From a virus, in the IMG/VR virus record IMGVR_UViG_3300035698_017111, positions 82,773-146,772 of that record: 64,000 nucleotides of DNA. The stretch is one strand, 5' to 3'. The position numbers and the translations under genes are program-made. Shown one piece after another: positions 17,174 through 26,400 of the stretch. The notes under the pieces are model-generated. The model was not told the origin of the DNA, made no database searches, and saw nothing but the letters and a program-made list of their open reading frames with translations. How positions within the stretch are numbered: the first letter of the stretch is position 1; the number at the start of each line of letters is the position of its first letter.

Positions 17174-17311
17174 CTATTGTATTTCAGCAGCAGTCGTAAA
17201 GTCAGTTACGAGGGCAGAGGCATGCTCTGTTCCTAATAACTGCTTTAGATACTGATGAAGCTTCACCCTATCCCCATCAGATAATTCTGAAATTTTGACG
17301 AATCCACCCAT
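17174..17311 (-). CDS. microprotein, paralogue of next gene
   Basis: 45 residues: MGGFVKISELSDGDRVKLHQ at the start, ending TAAEIQ. Strong site AGGAGAACCCATCA before ATG 17311. It is clearly homologous to the 56-residue protein encoded just upstream (FVK-I/V-SELS, DR-KL, LVTDF/LTTDF). It ends 12 bases before the start of the giant protease-like gene, so it is part of the head operon. Function unknown. Confidence 0.75.
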   Translation of the reverse strand: MGGFVKISELSDGDRVKLHQYLKQLLGTEHASALVTDFTTAAEIQ

Positions 17312-17326
17312 TGATGGGTTCTCCTA

Positions 17327-17497
17327 TTAAGCCTTTGTTTCTTTCGAGGAGGCCTCAACATCGATAGCTTTTCCATCTGGTTTGAAGTCAGTCGTAAGGG
17401 CACCTGCGAATTCACTGCCCCACAATTCACCCCAATACTTACGGAGTTTTGTTCTGTCTTTTCCAGAAAGCTCAGATACTTTAACAAACTGTTCCAT
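17327..17497 (-). CDS. microprotein, paralogue of following gene
   Basis: 56 residues, MEQFVKVSELSGKDRTKLRK start, ending SSKETKA. Site AAGGAGAATCACA before ATG 17497. About half of its residues match the 45-residue product encoded next, so the pair arose by tandem duplication. The shared FVKxSELS..DR.KL..Y motif looks like a compact helical domain. The 160 bases upstream (17498-17661) hold no gene I can support. Confidence 0.75.
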   Translation of the reverse strand: MEQFVKVSELSGKDRTKLRKYWGELWGSEFAGALTTDFKPDGKAIDVEASSKETKA

Positions 17498-17661
17498 TGT
17501 GATTCTCCTTAATCGGATTATTGAAGATAGAAAACCAATGTTCCTGATACTTCTTTGTCAAGAACACTGAGATAACCCTTTCTCTATTCAATTTACGGAA
17601 AACTAAATCGTTTTCCCTTTATTATTTTTGATTATCTGCATTTTTTTTAGTATTAATTTTA

Positions 17662-18051
17662 TTAGAACGATTCAAACTTCCTATACAACCAAACATTCAC
17701 ACTCGTTGCACCAGATGCTAATTTAATTCTAATCCATGGATATGGTAAATTGGTTGCATACGAATCTGTAGAACCACTAAGGGTCATTGAATCTATTTCA
17801 TGCCACAAGCCAGATTGCGGAGAGGCACTTGCTTCAACAGTTACGTCTCCTGTTCCATCTGCCATTACAACAAATCCACTAGATCTCATTGTTCTAAAAG
17901 GTCCACCATATGTGTCAACAGAAGCATTGGCATCTGCGAATACTTGCAGTTCAGGTGCATCTTTTTTAGCATGGACATCTGTCCAATTGCCAAATCTGGG
18001 ATCTGTAGTGGGATTTATATCTCCCCTGGGTCCTGGTTGTCCACTAGCCAT
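17662..18051 (-). CDS. small virion-module protein with collagen-like start
   Basis: 129 residues, starting MASGQPGPRGDINP, one collagen-like Gly-x-y stretch, followed by a beta-rich body (DVTVEASASPQSGLWHEID, WIRIKLASGATSVNVWLYR). Site GAGGAGATATTAGA before ATG 18051. Lies between portal and protease genes, so probably a structural or virion-surface protein. The C-terminal region resembles small beta-sandwich phage proteins. No firm family. Confidence 0.6.
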   Translation of the reverse strand: MASGQPGPRGDINPTTDPRFGNWTDVHAKKDAPELQVFADANASVDTYGGPFRTMRSSGFVVMADGTGDVTVEASASPQSGLWHEIDSMTLSGSTDSYATNLPYPWIRIKLASGATSVNVWLYRKFESF

Positions 18052-18138
18052 TCTAATATCTCCTCAGTAAGATCCGTTCTTATGCGTATAAGGTTCACTA
18101 ATAACTTCGTGTTTCCCTTTATTTATTGCAATATATTT

Positions 18139-21100
18139 TTACATTGTTTGATCTGTAGATTTTGCTTTGACGACTTGTATTATTTTTGCAACTACATCAT
18201 TGATATTGAAATTAATTTCATCTTCAGTGAACCTTAATACTTCCCAACCGAATCCTGCTAATCTAGAGTCTCTATCGGTATCTTTTTCTATGTCCTCTGG
18301 CATTGAATGAAATCTTTTACCATCGGATTCAACAATAACCTTTTGTATAGGAAAAAAACCATCAACTGTTACCTTTGCCATATGTACTGGTTCTGGTTTT
18401 TGTTGTGCTTGAAAGTCTATAGGTAAGTTGCCAGTTTTCTGTGCTTCTTCAATACCGGAATATAGTTTTTGCTCAATAGACGTGAGACGAAACATTCCAG
18501 TACGAGGACCAACTACCCATTCATTGTCAAGGTTTTCACCTGCTTGTTGCGGCGGCTGCTTAGGTTCCATAGGTGGTTTCATTTTGCGTTTATTCGGACG
18601 CCTAACAGAAGGCTCCATCTCTACAGCCTGTTCGTAACTTTTCATTTGAGTGTCGTGTGCCATAGAAGCACCTGATGGAGCTCCACCGCCTGCGGCACCA
18701 CCACCACCCGACATAGATGGTGCAAGAGAATCACCTGGTAAACCAGGACCAGATTGTCCACCTGGCAAATTACCACTATTTTCATCCTGAGGCATACCAC
18801 CACTGCCAAGACCGCTACTACCGCCACCACCAAAACCTGATCCCATACCGCCTGGACCATCCTGACCACCTTGCATTTGTGGGGCAATGCCGAGTTGTTG
18901 TTGATAAGCTTGTTCGAGACGAACTCTTTCAGTTTCTATATCGTAATCAATATTCATTTTTTCACAGAGGAACTGTGTTGAGACAACACCCTTGTCCCAA
19001 AGTTGAATGTAGGTATTGTTCTTTTGTGTCTCATCTCTAAGGTTAAGGTCATTCCACTTAATCTCTGGATAATCAAGTATTTTCTTGCCACTTTTTGATT
19101 CGGTATAAAAACCACGCATCCTTGCTTCTGTTTTGTATACTTTGTCTGTGATCCAAAATGCCAATAGACCCTGAATCATAACCAATCGTTTAATTGTTGC
19201 CTCAATACCAATAGCAGCTTGAGAATAACTAGGTCCAGTACCACTTAAGAGAGCTTCATTCACACCAAGACCCTTAATGAGTGCTTTATCAATTAATTCA
19301 TATTCTTTAGTTAACTGAAGAACCTTACCAGCGGCTCCAACCCATTGAAAATCAAAAGCATGGTGTGTCACAAGTGTAAGGTTTGGATCATTAGCAGTAA
19401 CTGCTAATTGTCTCTGGGTATCACCAATATCATTCGGTCCAGCAGGACGTTGATCGTTACCAATCTTACAAACCTTAACTGGTAGAATATGTCTCTCTGC
19501 CACAATCCACTGTGCCTGTCTTAATTTATCTTGATATGCGAGGACTGGGAACAGAGGAGCAATTAAACTACGACCATAAGCCTGATATGGGATTTCATCA
19601 TGCTTTAAGTGAGTAATGGCATTTGAACTAAGTGGAATTGGTTGTTGTGCTAGAATTAATCTTCTAAGATTCTCTGGAATCTGTGCATAGATTTCTGCTG
19701 GCTGTTTGTTCCAAACGATCTGCTTCAGTGTATCGTCTGGAATAAGAGATATAATGGGTTCGGTAGGAATGAGTGGATTCATTTTAACATCAATCCAATC
19801 AGGATTCATAACAGAGACACTGGCTATTTGTGAATCTTCGTGATTACATGGTTCTCCATTCTTTTTCTTTCCAAAACCACCACATTCTTCACAGGAAATA
19901 GACACGAACGGAAATGCGTCTCCCATGCAGAAATACTCAAATGCAATAAGGGGCAACCATTTCTCTAATCTAAGTCTTTTCTTTAAGTTGTCAAAATGTT
20001 CTTTCCTAATAGGATCACCAATTACATTTTCAAAACCTGCAAATGGGAATTGTGAATAAAATCTAAGAGATGAGGCAATGGTTGGATCGTTTTGTGCGAA
20101 AAACCTACAATTAGAAACCTTAAATCCAGAACATAAATAACTTCTTTCTGGATCAATCTGTAGATCATACCCAACACCAGTATAAAGATATTTCTCAATC
20201 TTTTCTATTGGTTGTGCGAAATATTCATTCCCGTCTTCGTCTTTGGTAAAAAATCTGAGAACACGATCATGACCGTCATATTCGAAATCTTCAGGTATCT
20301 TGTTAGACTTCATGTACGGTCTGATCTTATGAACCTCTGAGGCGGGAACAAAAATACGATAGACCCAAGTTCCGATCCTACCCATAGAATCTTCAAATCG
20401 CTCATATCTATTCAGAGTGCAAGAGATGCCACACATCAATAACATGAAATATAACTGATCCGCCATATCTTTACTGGAGTTATTAGCAACAAGTTTGTTC
20501 TGTGTCTTTGTGAAACTACCATCACCATCAAAGTATCCACCAAGTACGTGAAGCATTTGTTCACGGTTAAGATGCGTGATTTCCTCGGTAAATTTCTTGT
20601 TAGAAAGTTTACCTACAATAAATCGTTTATAATCAGAAAAATATCCCTTAATAAATTTTGCTATTCTAGTGCATGATTTTCCATGTTTATATTTATTGTA
20701 ATTGGGTATTAGATTTTCAACAACTGGCAAAAATAAATTTAATTCATCATTGTTGATGTTTAGATATATGGCGTCGTCATAAACAGTTCCATCGGCTATG
20801 CAAAGCCCAACAGACCATAAAAAATCATCTGTCGCAGTCAAAAACACAGAGTTGTATCCGTATTTTTCTTCTTTAAATTTTGGGATAGGAGTTAATAGAA
20901 AATCTTTAAGTACGGCTTCATCGGCACGGATTCTTTTTATTGGCCAGTTTTCAGATTGAATAAAATCTTTTTTAGGATACGGACCTTTCTTGCCTTCTCG
21001 ATATAATTTATCACCATATCTTTTTACTGCATTTTTAAGAGGCTTAGATTCAATGCAAAAAAGATTATGTTCTTCGGATATTTCTAGTTCATGATAATAC

Positions 21101-21636
21101 CCAGAACATTTAATCTTAACAAACGTTTTGTCTTCACATTTTCTTTCGGATATATGTACTGGATTCCTCCAGTTACCTTCACCAGAAACGATAGAACAAG
21201 ATTTAATGTTTTCATACAAAAAACCACCAGTTACCGTGTCTTCTACTGTGGATTCTGGAACGAACTCGAAGTCTTTAACTTCAACGTAAGACATGTCAGA
21301 ACATAATAACCCAGATGTGGACATCAAGACCCATTGATAAACTTCCCTTCGCTTGGTAGGTATTTGCCAGTTAACAGGAGTATGGATTGGTGAATAAAAC
21401 GATGGGGATGTGTACATAACCCTTGATGCGGCTAAACCTGCACCTGCTGCAGATGCAGTTTCATACGATTGGGCTTCTCTAATAACTGAAGGTTGATCTC
21501 CAGTTAGTATTCTTGAAGAAGATGCACTCTCGACAGTACCAGTTTTCATCAAATCACCAGATTCACTGATGATCTGTTCAGCTGTTCTTCCCGTCTTGGA
21601 GAACACTTTATCGACATTGCTAAATATGTATGTCAT
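18139..21636 (-). CDS. portal protein with intein and C-terminal DUF559/Vsr-like domain
   Basis: 1165 residues. Exteins: the N-terminal part ends near WQIPTKRREVYQW, and the C-terminal part starts CRFFAQNDPTIASSLRFYS, both like phage portal proteins (ring through which DNA enters the head). Later portal segments include KRLRLEKWLPLIAFEYF, a Cys-rich insert, QAQWIVAERHILPVKV and a Gly/Pro-rich linker (about 940-1020). An intein of about 390 residues interrupts it. The last ~80 residues read VDGFFPIQKVIVESDG, then RDSRLAGFGWEVLRFTEDEI, the pattern of DUF559/very-short-patch-repair-type endonucleases. AGAGGAAAG precedes ATG 21636. The portal call is fairly secure from motifs and operon position; the role of the endonuclease domain is unknown. 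Confidence 0.8.
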   Translation of the reverse strand: MTYIFSNVDKVFSKTGRTAEQIISESGDLMKTGTVESASSSRILTGDQPSVIREAQSYETASAAGAGLAASRVMYTSPSFYSPIHTPVNWQIPTKRREVYQWVLMSTSGLLCSDMSYVEVKDFEFVPESTVEDTVTGGFLYENIKSCSIVSGEGNWRNPVHISERKCEDKTFVKIKCSGYYHELEISEEHNLFCIESKPLKNAVKRYGDKLYREGKKGPYPKKDFIQSENWPIKRIRADEAVLKDFLLTPIPKFKEEKYGYNSVFLTATDDFLWSVGLCIADGTVYDDAIYLNINNDELNLFLPVVENLIPNYNKYKHGKSCTRIAKFIKGYFSDYKRFIVGKLSNKKFTEEITHLNREQMLHVLGGYFDGDGSFTKTQNKLVANNSSKDMADQLYFMLLMCGISCTLNRYERFEDSMGRIGTWVYRIFVPASEVHKIRPYMKSNKIPEDFEYDGHDRVLRFFTKDEDGNEYFAQPIEKIEKYLYTGVGYDLQIDPERSYLCSGFKVSNCRFFAQNDPTIASSLRFYSQFPFAGFENVIGDPIRKEHFDNLKKRLRLEKWLPLIAFEYFCMGDAFPFVSISCEECGGFGKKKNGEPCNHEDSQIASVSVMNPDWIDVKMNPLIPTEPIISLIPDDTLKQIVWNKQPAEIYAQIPENLRRLILAQQPIPLSSNAITHLKHDEIPYQAYGRSLIAPLFPVLAYQDKLRQAQWIVAERHILPVKVCKIGNDQRPAGPNDIGDTQRQLAVTANDPNLTLVTHHAFDFQWVGAAGKVLQLTKEYELIDKALIKGLGVNEALLSGTGPSYSQAAIGIEATIKRLVMIQGLLAFWITDKVYKTEARMRGFYTESKSGKKILDYPEIKWNDLNLRDETQKNNTYIQLWDKGVVSTQFLCEKMNIDYDIETERVRLEQAYQQQLGIAPQMQGGQDGPGGMGSGFGGGGSSGLGSGGMPQDENSGNLPGGQSGPGLPGDSLAPSMSGGGGAAGGGAPSGASMAHDTQMKSYEQAVEMEPSVRRPNKRKMKPPMEPKQPPQQAGENLDNEWVVGPRTGMFRLTSIEQKLYSGIEEAQKTGNLPIDFQAQQKPEPVHMAKVTVDGFFPIQKVIVESDGKRFHSMPEDIEKDTDRDSRLAGFGWEVLRFTEDEINFNINDVVAKIIQVVKAKSTDQTM
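20140..21303 (-). mobile_element. intein with LAGLIDADG homing endonuclease in the portal gene
   Basis: Protein-splicing element inside the portal protein, about residues 112-499. Block B is ELEISEEHNLFC (His180). The two dodecapeptide motifs are SVGLCIADGTV and LGGYFDGDGSF. The C-terminal block is GYDLQIDPERSYLCSGFKVSN, followed by Cys+1. The penultimate residue is Ser rather than the usual His. The N-terminal edge is unclear: Cys112 (GLLCSDM) is the only canonical first residue nearby, yet portal similarity seems to rejoin right after Trp102, which would leave a Val as residue 1 (edge at 21330). Confidence 0.8.
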
Positions 21637-21669
21637 ATTAAACTTTCCTCTTTGTATTTTCTAAACATA

Positions 21670-21683
21670 CTTATACGATTATA
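21670..21683 (-). promoter_or_regulatory. TATAATCGTATAAG promoter-like motif for portal gene
   Basis: On the minus strand TATAATCGTATAAG, two overlapping -10-like boxes, about 35 bases before the portal start. Contains the recurrent TCGTATA core. Confidence 0.5.
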
Positions 21684-21866
21684 CTTTTTCTTTTTTCCAA
21701 AGAGGTTCCTCTGCATTAAAATTATTGCCCTCAATATGGTAAACGTTACCACACTTAGGGCAATAAAGAAGTCGATTTTCCTTACCACTATTTCGAAGTT
21801 TTATCTCGCTTCCTTTATGCTTTGGGTTGGGACAGAGTGGAGTAGCGGTTTTCCCTGCACTAACGC
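21679..21866 (-). CDS. zinc-ribbon extension reachable only by slippage
   Basis: A frame of about 62 codons that lacks any start codon begins in the A9 run of the preceding gene and ends at TAA 21681-21679. It encodes a plausible zinc ribbon: LCPNPKHKGSE, then LLYCPKCGNVYHIEG. A -1 shift on A-AAA-AAA, transcriptional slippage to A10, or a miscalled homopolymer would fuse it to the 551-residue protein. It would replace that protein's short tail. Confidence 0.5.
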
Positions 21867-23456
21867 TTTTTTTTTACCCAAAGCTGCTTCTAGGATACCC
21901 TTTGAAACATAAGTGTTGTCTTCGAGTTCTGCTGCCCTAGACATACTATCCATAGCTGCCCGTGTAACAAACGTATTGTTTTCAGAAGCTGTTGGTAAAG
22001 GACTTTGAACCTGATCTGGACTAACTGGATTAACCGCAGGTGCCACATTGTAATCACTTGGATTTCCCAAAACTTCCTCTAGTTGTCCTGTGTTTGTTCT
22101 CAGATATGTGGTTAAAGCAGCGAGAACAATACTTTTTGCGTGTTCTGTGGCAGTACCAGCCTGCAAGCCTTCAAGTATAGATGTAACACCCTCTTGTAGT
22201 TTAAGGGTGTTGTCCATTTGTTCATCGTTTAATTGAGCTTTTTGAAGAATAGTTTTGGCCATTGCAACTGTAATATTAAATTCCTTATTATCAGCGACAA
22301 TAGTTTCGTATCCATCTTGAAACATATGTCTTGACTCTAATTGTTTCTCGTAATTAGCTTCATCTGGGAATTTTGGAGCATGTTCTCTTTCACTCTCATT
22401 GAGATTCATTGTTTTTTCAGTGTTGCTACCAACCATTTTCCCACCAGAGTTCTCAATATGATCCGTTTCCCAACCGTCGTAATATTTGTCAACCTGCTCT
22501 TCTTTCCATTCCTTCATTTCAGGCATGACATCTTCGGGCTTTGGCGAACTTCTATATTCTTTCCTCTCGACGCTATCAAAAGAACGGTCCTTATTTTCGA
22601 CCTGTGAGTTACCACCACCTTCGCCGCCTTCGTCACCCTCGATATTCTGTTTACCTTCGTCAAAAATCATATTCTTCTCAGAGTCTTCTTTTCTTTTCTG
22701 ACCCCAAGGTGATTTCTTGAACTCTCTGGCTTCCTTTACGAAAGGATTGGACGACGCTTCGGTTACCTTTTTTGTTTTGGTAAATGGATTTTCCATAGTT
22801 TTCATTCCCTTTTTGTTGAGCTCAATCTTCATTTGAATCATTGATTGTATTATTTTTGTCGTTTTTTTTGCAATGTCTGTAATAGACGTATCCACCATGT
22901 CTTCTTTCATGATAGAATGGAACACTGCATTTATTAATTTTAAGGACATCTCTACTGGTATTTCAAACAAATTACGATCAGGATAACCAGTTTTGAGCCT
23001 TGATTGCTCAAGCATTTTAACGACATTTGAGAGGTAGTTTACGGCATCATCAAGATAATTTAAATGTTCACTATTGTCTAGTGCAAGACGTATTCTTCTC
23101 TCTAATTCACCACGAACATGTTCCGAATCAACACTATCTCTCGGATTGGTCGTAGTTATTCTCTCTTCAGGCTTCATTCTCCGTTGCTTATGCTTATTCC
23201 TTGTTTGTGGAATCTTTGGGTCGTTCTTAAACTCTGGTTTATCTGATGCAGAGGGATCTCCAACAGATCGACGTGCTACAGTAGACAGGTCTACCTGTTG
23301 GGCATTCCAAGCTTCTGGTGTTGACTGTCTGCCACAACTTGAGCATTGATAAAACGTAGTTGTAGAACCACCACTATGCTGTTGTGTGTAGTCCGTAGAA
23401 CCACAATTAGGACATTTTACAGATTCTGGTTTCTTTTTTTTGTTCATGTTTGGCAT
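21801..23456 (-). CDS. virion-module protein with N-terminal zinc ribbon
   Basis: 551 residues. N-terminal Cys4 ribbon (KCPNCGST...QCSSCGRQ), then a basic linker, a helical region (LNYLDDAVNYLSNVVKMLEQ), an acidic low-complexity middle (GDEGGEGGG) and a helical C-terminal part. It ends in QSIKEAR. Located between the portal and the large 1306-residue gene in the same direction, so probably a head or tail component or a packaging accessory. An A9 run near the 3' end (21867-21875) could shift ribosomes or polymerase into a second zinc ribbon. No family recognised. Confidence 0.65.
   Translation of the reverse strand: MPNMNKKKKPESVKCPNCGSTDYTQQHSGGSTTTFYQCSSCGRQSTPEAWNAQQVDLSTVARRSVGDPSASDKPEFKNDPKIPQTRNKHKQRRMKPEERITTTNPRDSVDSEHVRGELERRIRLALDNSEHLNYLDDAVNYLSNVVKMLEQSRLKTGYPDRNLFEIPVEMSLKLINAVFHSIMKEDMVDTSITDIAKKTTKIIQSMIQMKIELNKKGMKTMENPFTKTKKVTEASSNPFVKEAREFKKSPWGQKRKEDSEKNMIFDEGKQNIEGDEGGEGGGNSQVENKDRSFDSVERKEYRSSPKPEDVMPEMKEWKEEQVDKYYDGWETDHIENSGGKMVGSNTEKTMNLNESEREHAPKFPDEANYEKQLESRHMFQDGYETIVADNKEFNITVAMAKTILQKAQLNDEQMDNTLKLQEGVTSILEGLQAGTATEHAKSIVLAALTTYLRTNTGQLEEVLGNPSDYNVAPAVNPVSPDQVQSPLPTASENNTFVTRAAMDSMSRAAELEDNTYVSKGILEAALGKKKALVQGKPLLHSVPTQSIKEAR
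21867..21875 (-). promoter_or_regulatory. A9 slippery homopolymer
   Basis: Nine A residues on the minus strand (GGT-AAA-AAA-AAA-GCG in frame). Suitable for -1 ribosomal slippage or for transcriptional stuttering. Confidence 0.5.
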
Positions 23457-23470
23457 ATATATTTTAACCC

Positions 23471-26400
23471 CTACGGCCTTAGATTCATTTTATCTAACAG
23501 TTTTTCCTCTTTACCCGTAATTAATATAACATCAAATGGACTATTTTTAACAAAATCATAAACACCAGAAATGGATCCAAACTTCGAAAACGGCAACATC
23601 ATTACAGATGGCAAGGTCGTTTCTTGTAATCTATTTCTCGTGTTTGTTTTGGCAATGGCATTGTGTTCACAGGCAGCGATGTCTTGTGCCGTATATATCA
23701 TAACAGCGGTGTATTGATCGTCCATTTTGTCGGGCTGAGTCTCCTGAGCCTGTCTGTACCAGTTCTCTGTATCTGCTTTCTTCTTTTTAGGTTGTATATT
23801 CTTCCTAAGTTCCTCTTCTGTTCTCTTTTGCTTACCTTGTGCAGACCTGAGAGTTGTGCCCATATCTATATCAGACCAAACAATCCCTAATGGTGCCCAT
23901 GCATGAGAAGCCAAACTTTCTTCCTTAATTGAAAATGACCAAATGTTTGTTGCATCATTACCAGCTGGCAATCTTCCCTGCATGGCAAGGATTCTATTAT
24001 ATGCCAAAGACGTTAGAGCAACTTGATCTTTACGTTCTTTGGCAGCAGATGCGTATAGGGATGCGGCTCCAAGTATGTGACGACCCTTCTGTGTGTGAAA
24101 ACTTCTATCATTTTCAGATTGTAATTCCAACATAACTTCAGCAGCTGAATCAGATACATTGAGAAATGTTACAAAATCCTCAACTGCAACTGGATAGTAC
24201 GATGTTGCCTGTGTGGGATCTCTAAAGTTCTCTGCCACCATGTCATCTGGTATTGTCGGCATTGAGAACCCTTTTTCTGGTGCAAATGTATCAAGATCCT
24301 CATCGTCATAGACATAATCAAAGAAACCAGGTGATATATTTGTTCCCTTTGAAAGAGTCATGTATAAAGATGTTTTCATATCTTCTTCGCTTCTTTTACG
24401 AGAAGATGTATTGGCTTTCATACGCATTAGCAGATCTTGTTTGATCCCCAATAGTACTGGAACAGGATCTGTCAAACCAAGAGATCCACCAGTTTGTTCA
24501 AGGATTAGATCAACAGTAGCTAATTCTCTTTGAAATGCTCCTTCGTGATTTGGTAAATACGGAGCAATCCTTTCGTCAAGTTGTTTGTCTTTAGAAACAG
24601 AAACAAATGTATCAAGGAAGCTAGTGAATGCACCAGCTTTAGCTTCTGACAATGCAGCACCTGGCGGTCTTGGTTGTTTGTAGAGTTGCAGCATTACTTT
24701 TCTTAATTGTTCTTTCATCTCTGGTTCTGATGCTTCGTAGAAGATAAACTCTTCTTCTTCTGTTGAGTCTATGGTAAATTTCAACGACTCTTCATGCCAC
24801 TTAGCTTTCTCTTTATCTGTGGCTTTCTGCTTAGGTGGTTTGGTGATACCTGGAGTTCTAACTGCTTTTGATCTAAGAATTTCATAGGCTTTTTGTTTTG
24901 CCTCTTCAAATCCTTCTTGTGTCTTTAGGACATCAAATGGGACATCACCCATTGCTTCTACGGCAATATCTCTCAACATCTCACCAGCAGATTGTCTCTT
25001 GTTTTTTGCATGGAATCTACAATACATACTTGGATTGTTGATATGTGTAAATCCATTGTTAATCATTTCTTCATCAAAAGCTAAACCAGTAAATGGTGCC
25101 ACTGTTTCTTTAGAGAGATAAGGTCCTATGTTCCAGTTGGTATCGTCATTGAAGAACTTGGCATTAAATGCTTTGTTTGGAAGATCCATTATCAATTTAT
25201 TATATTCTCTGGCTGCGACCAATGCAACAGATCTTTCATCTGTCATATCTGGTCTTTCTATTTGTGCTAGTTTTTTTAAGTGCGAAAACAATCTAACTGA
25301 CATTGCTTCTAATTGAACCATGTCTTCTTTGAATACAGTACCTCTTTTCTTTTTAGGTGGGAAAAGATCTGTTTCGGCAAAAGAATAAGTTGTATACGGA
25401 AACAATGCACTCATCCATTCATGGATATCTCCCTGTACAATCACAGGGTCTTCTCCCATCGAAGCTGCATTTATTACAATTCTTTCAATTAAGTTTTCAA
25501 GATTTTGTGCATAAGTTTCATGACAAGAAACTTGTATTTCCTGGCCATCCATACCTTCCACAACAACAGGCTTGCCACCAACCTCAAGGGGAATTTCAAG
25601 ACTGTAGTATTCTGCTATTGGATTCTGTGTAACATCTTCTCCCAACAACAAATTCTCTACAAAATTACAAGATCGTCCATCGCATGCCACATCACGCATT
25701 CTCTGTGCTTTAGGAGAAAGAAATCTTTTTTCGTTTTCTGGAATTGGATCATTTTTATCTCTTTCATGATGCTTAAAGATCCAGTTGTTAACGTCTGGAC
25801 TCCACTGTATCCAATCTCCCTCACTGGCCCTACTTGAAGGCTTAGCACCTCTAAACCTCCCACACGTTAAACAGAACTGTTTGACACCACCCTGATGTGG
25901 ATCTCCCTTTTCCTTCCTAAGTTTATCAAATGCCATCAATTCAGTTTGAAGTTGATAAACAGATGCTCTTTCACTAACCTGTGTCAAGTATCTAAGTTTT
26001 TCTGGAGGGAAATATGTTTCTAAAATACCTTTCAACGAATCTTCATCACCTTGGAATGCAGATCGAAGGTTATTTACAGCCGATTGGATAGCAGATGTTT
26101 GCTCTCCCTTTTCTATAGAGGTTGTCTCTTCTGCCACAAACAAAGATGGATCATTTAATGCAGATGAAATTGGGAGATCACCAGATAGTCTATCGTAATG
26201 CTGACCATAACAAAGAGATGCAAGATTCATTACAGCATTGTAAACTTCTGTTGTAATTGGATTGTCACTAGATTCTATTTGATTTGCGATATTCCAACGA
26301 TAATAGTATCCGACGATATCACCACCGATATCATAGTAGAACTCAATGGTTTTCATATCTTCTTTAAGTGCTGGATCTACAGCAAGAATCTCGGCAACAG

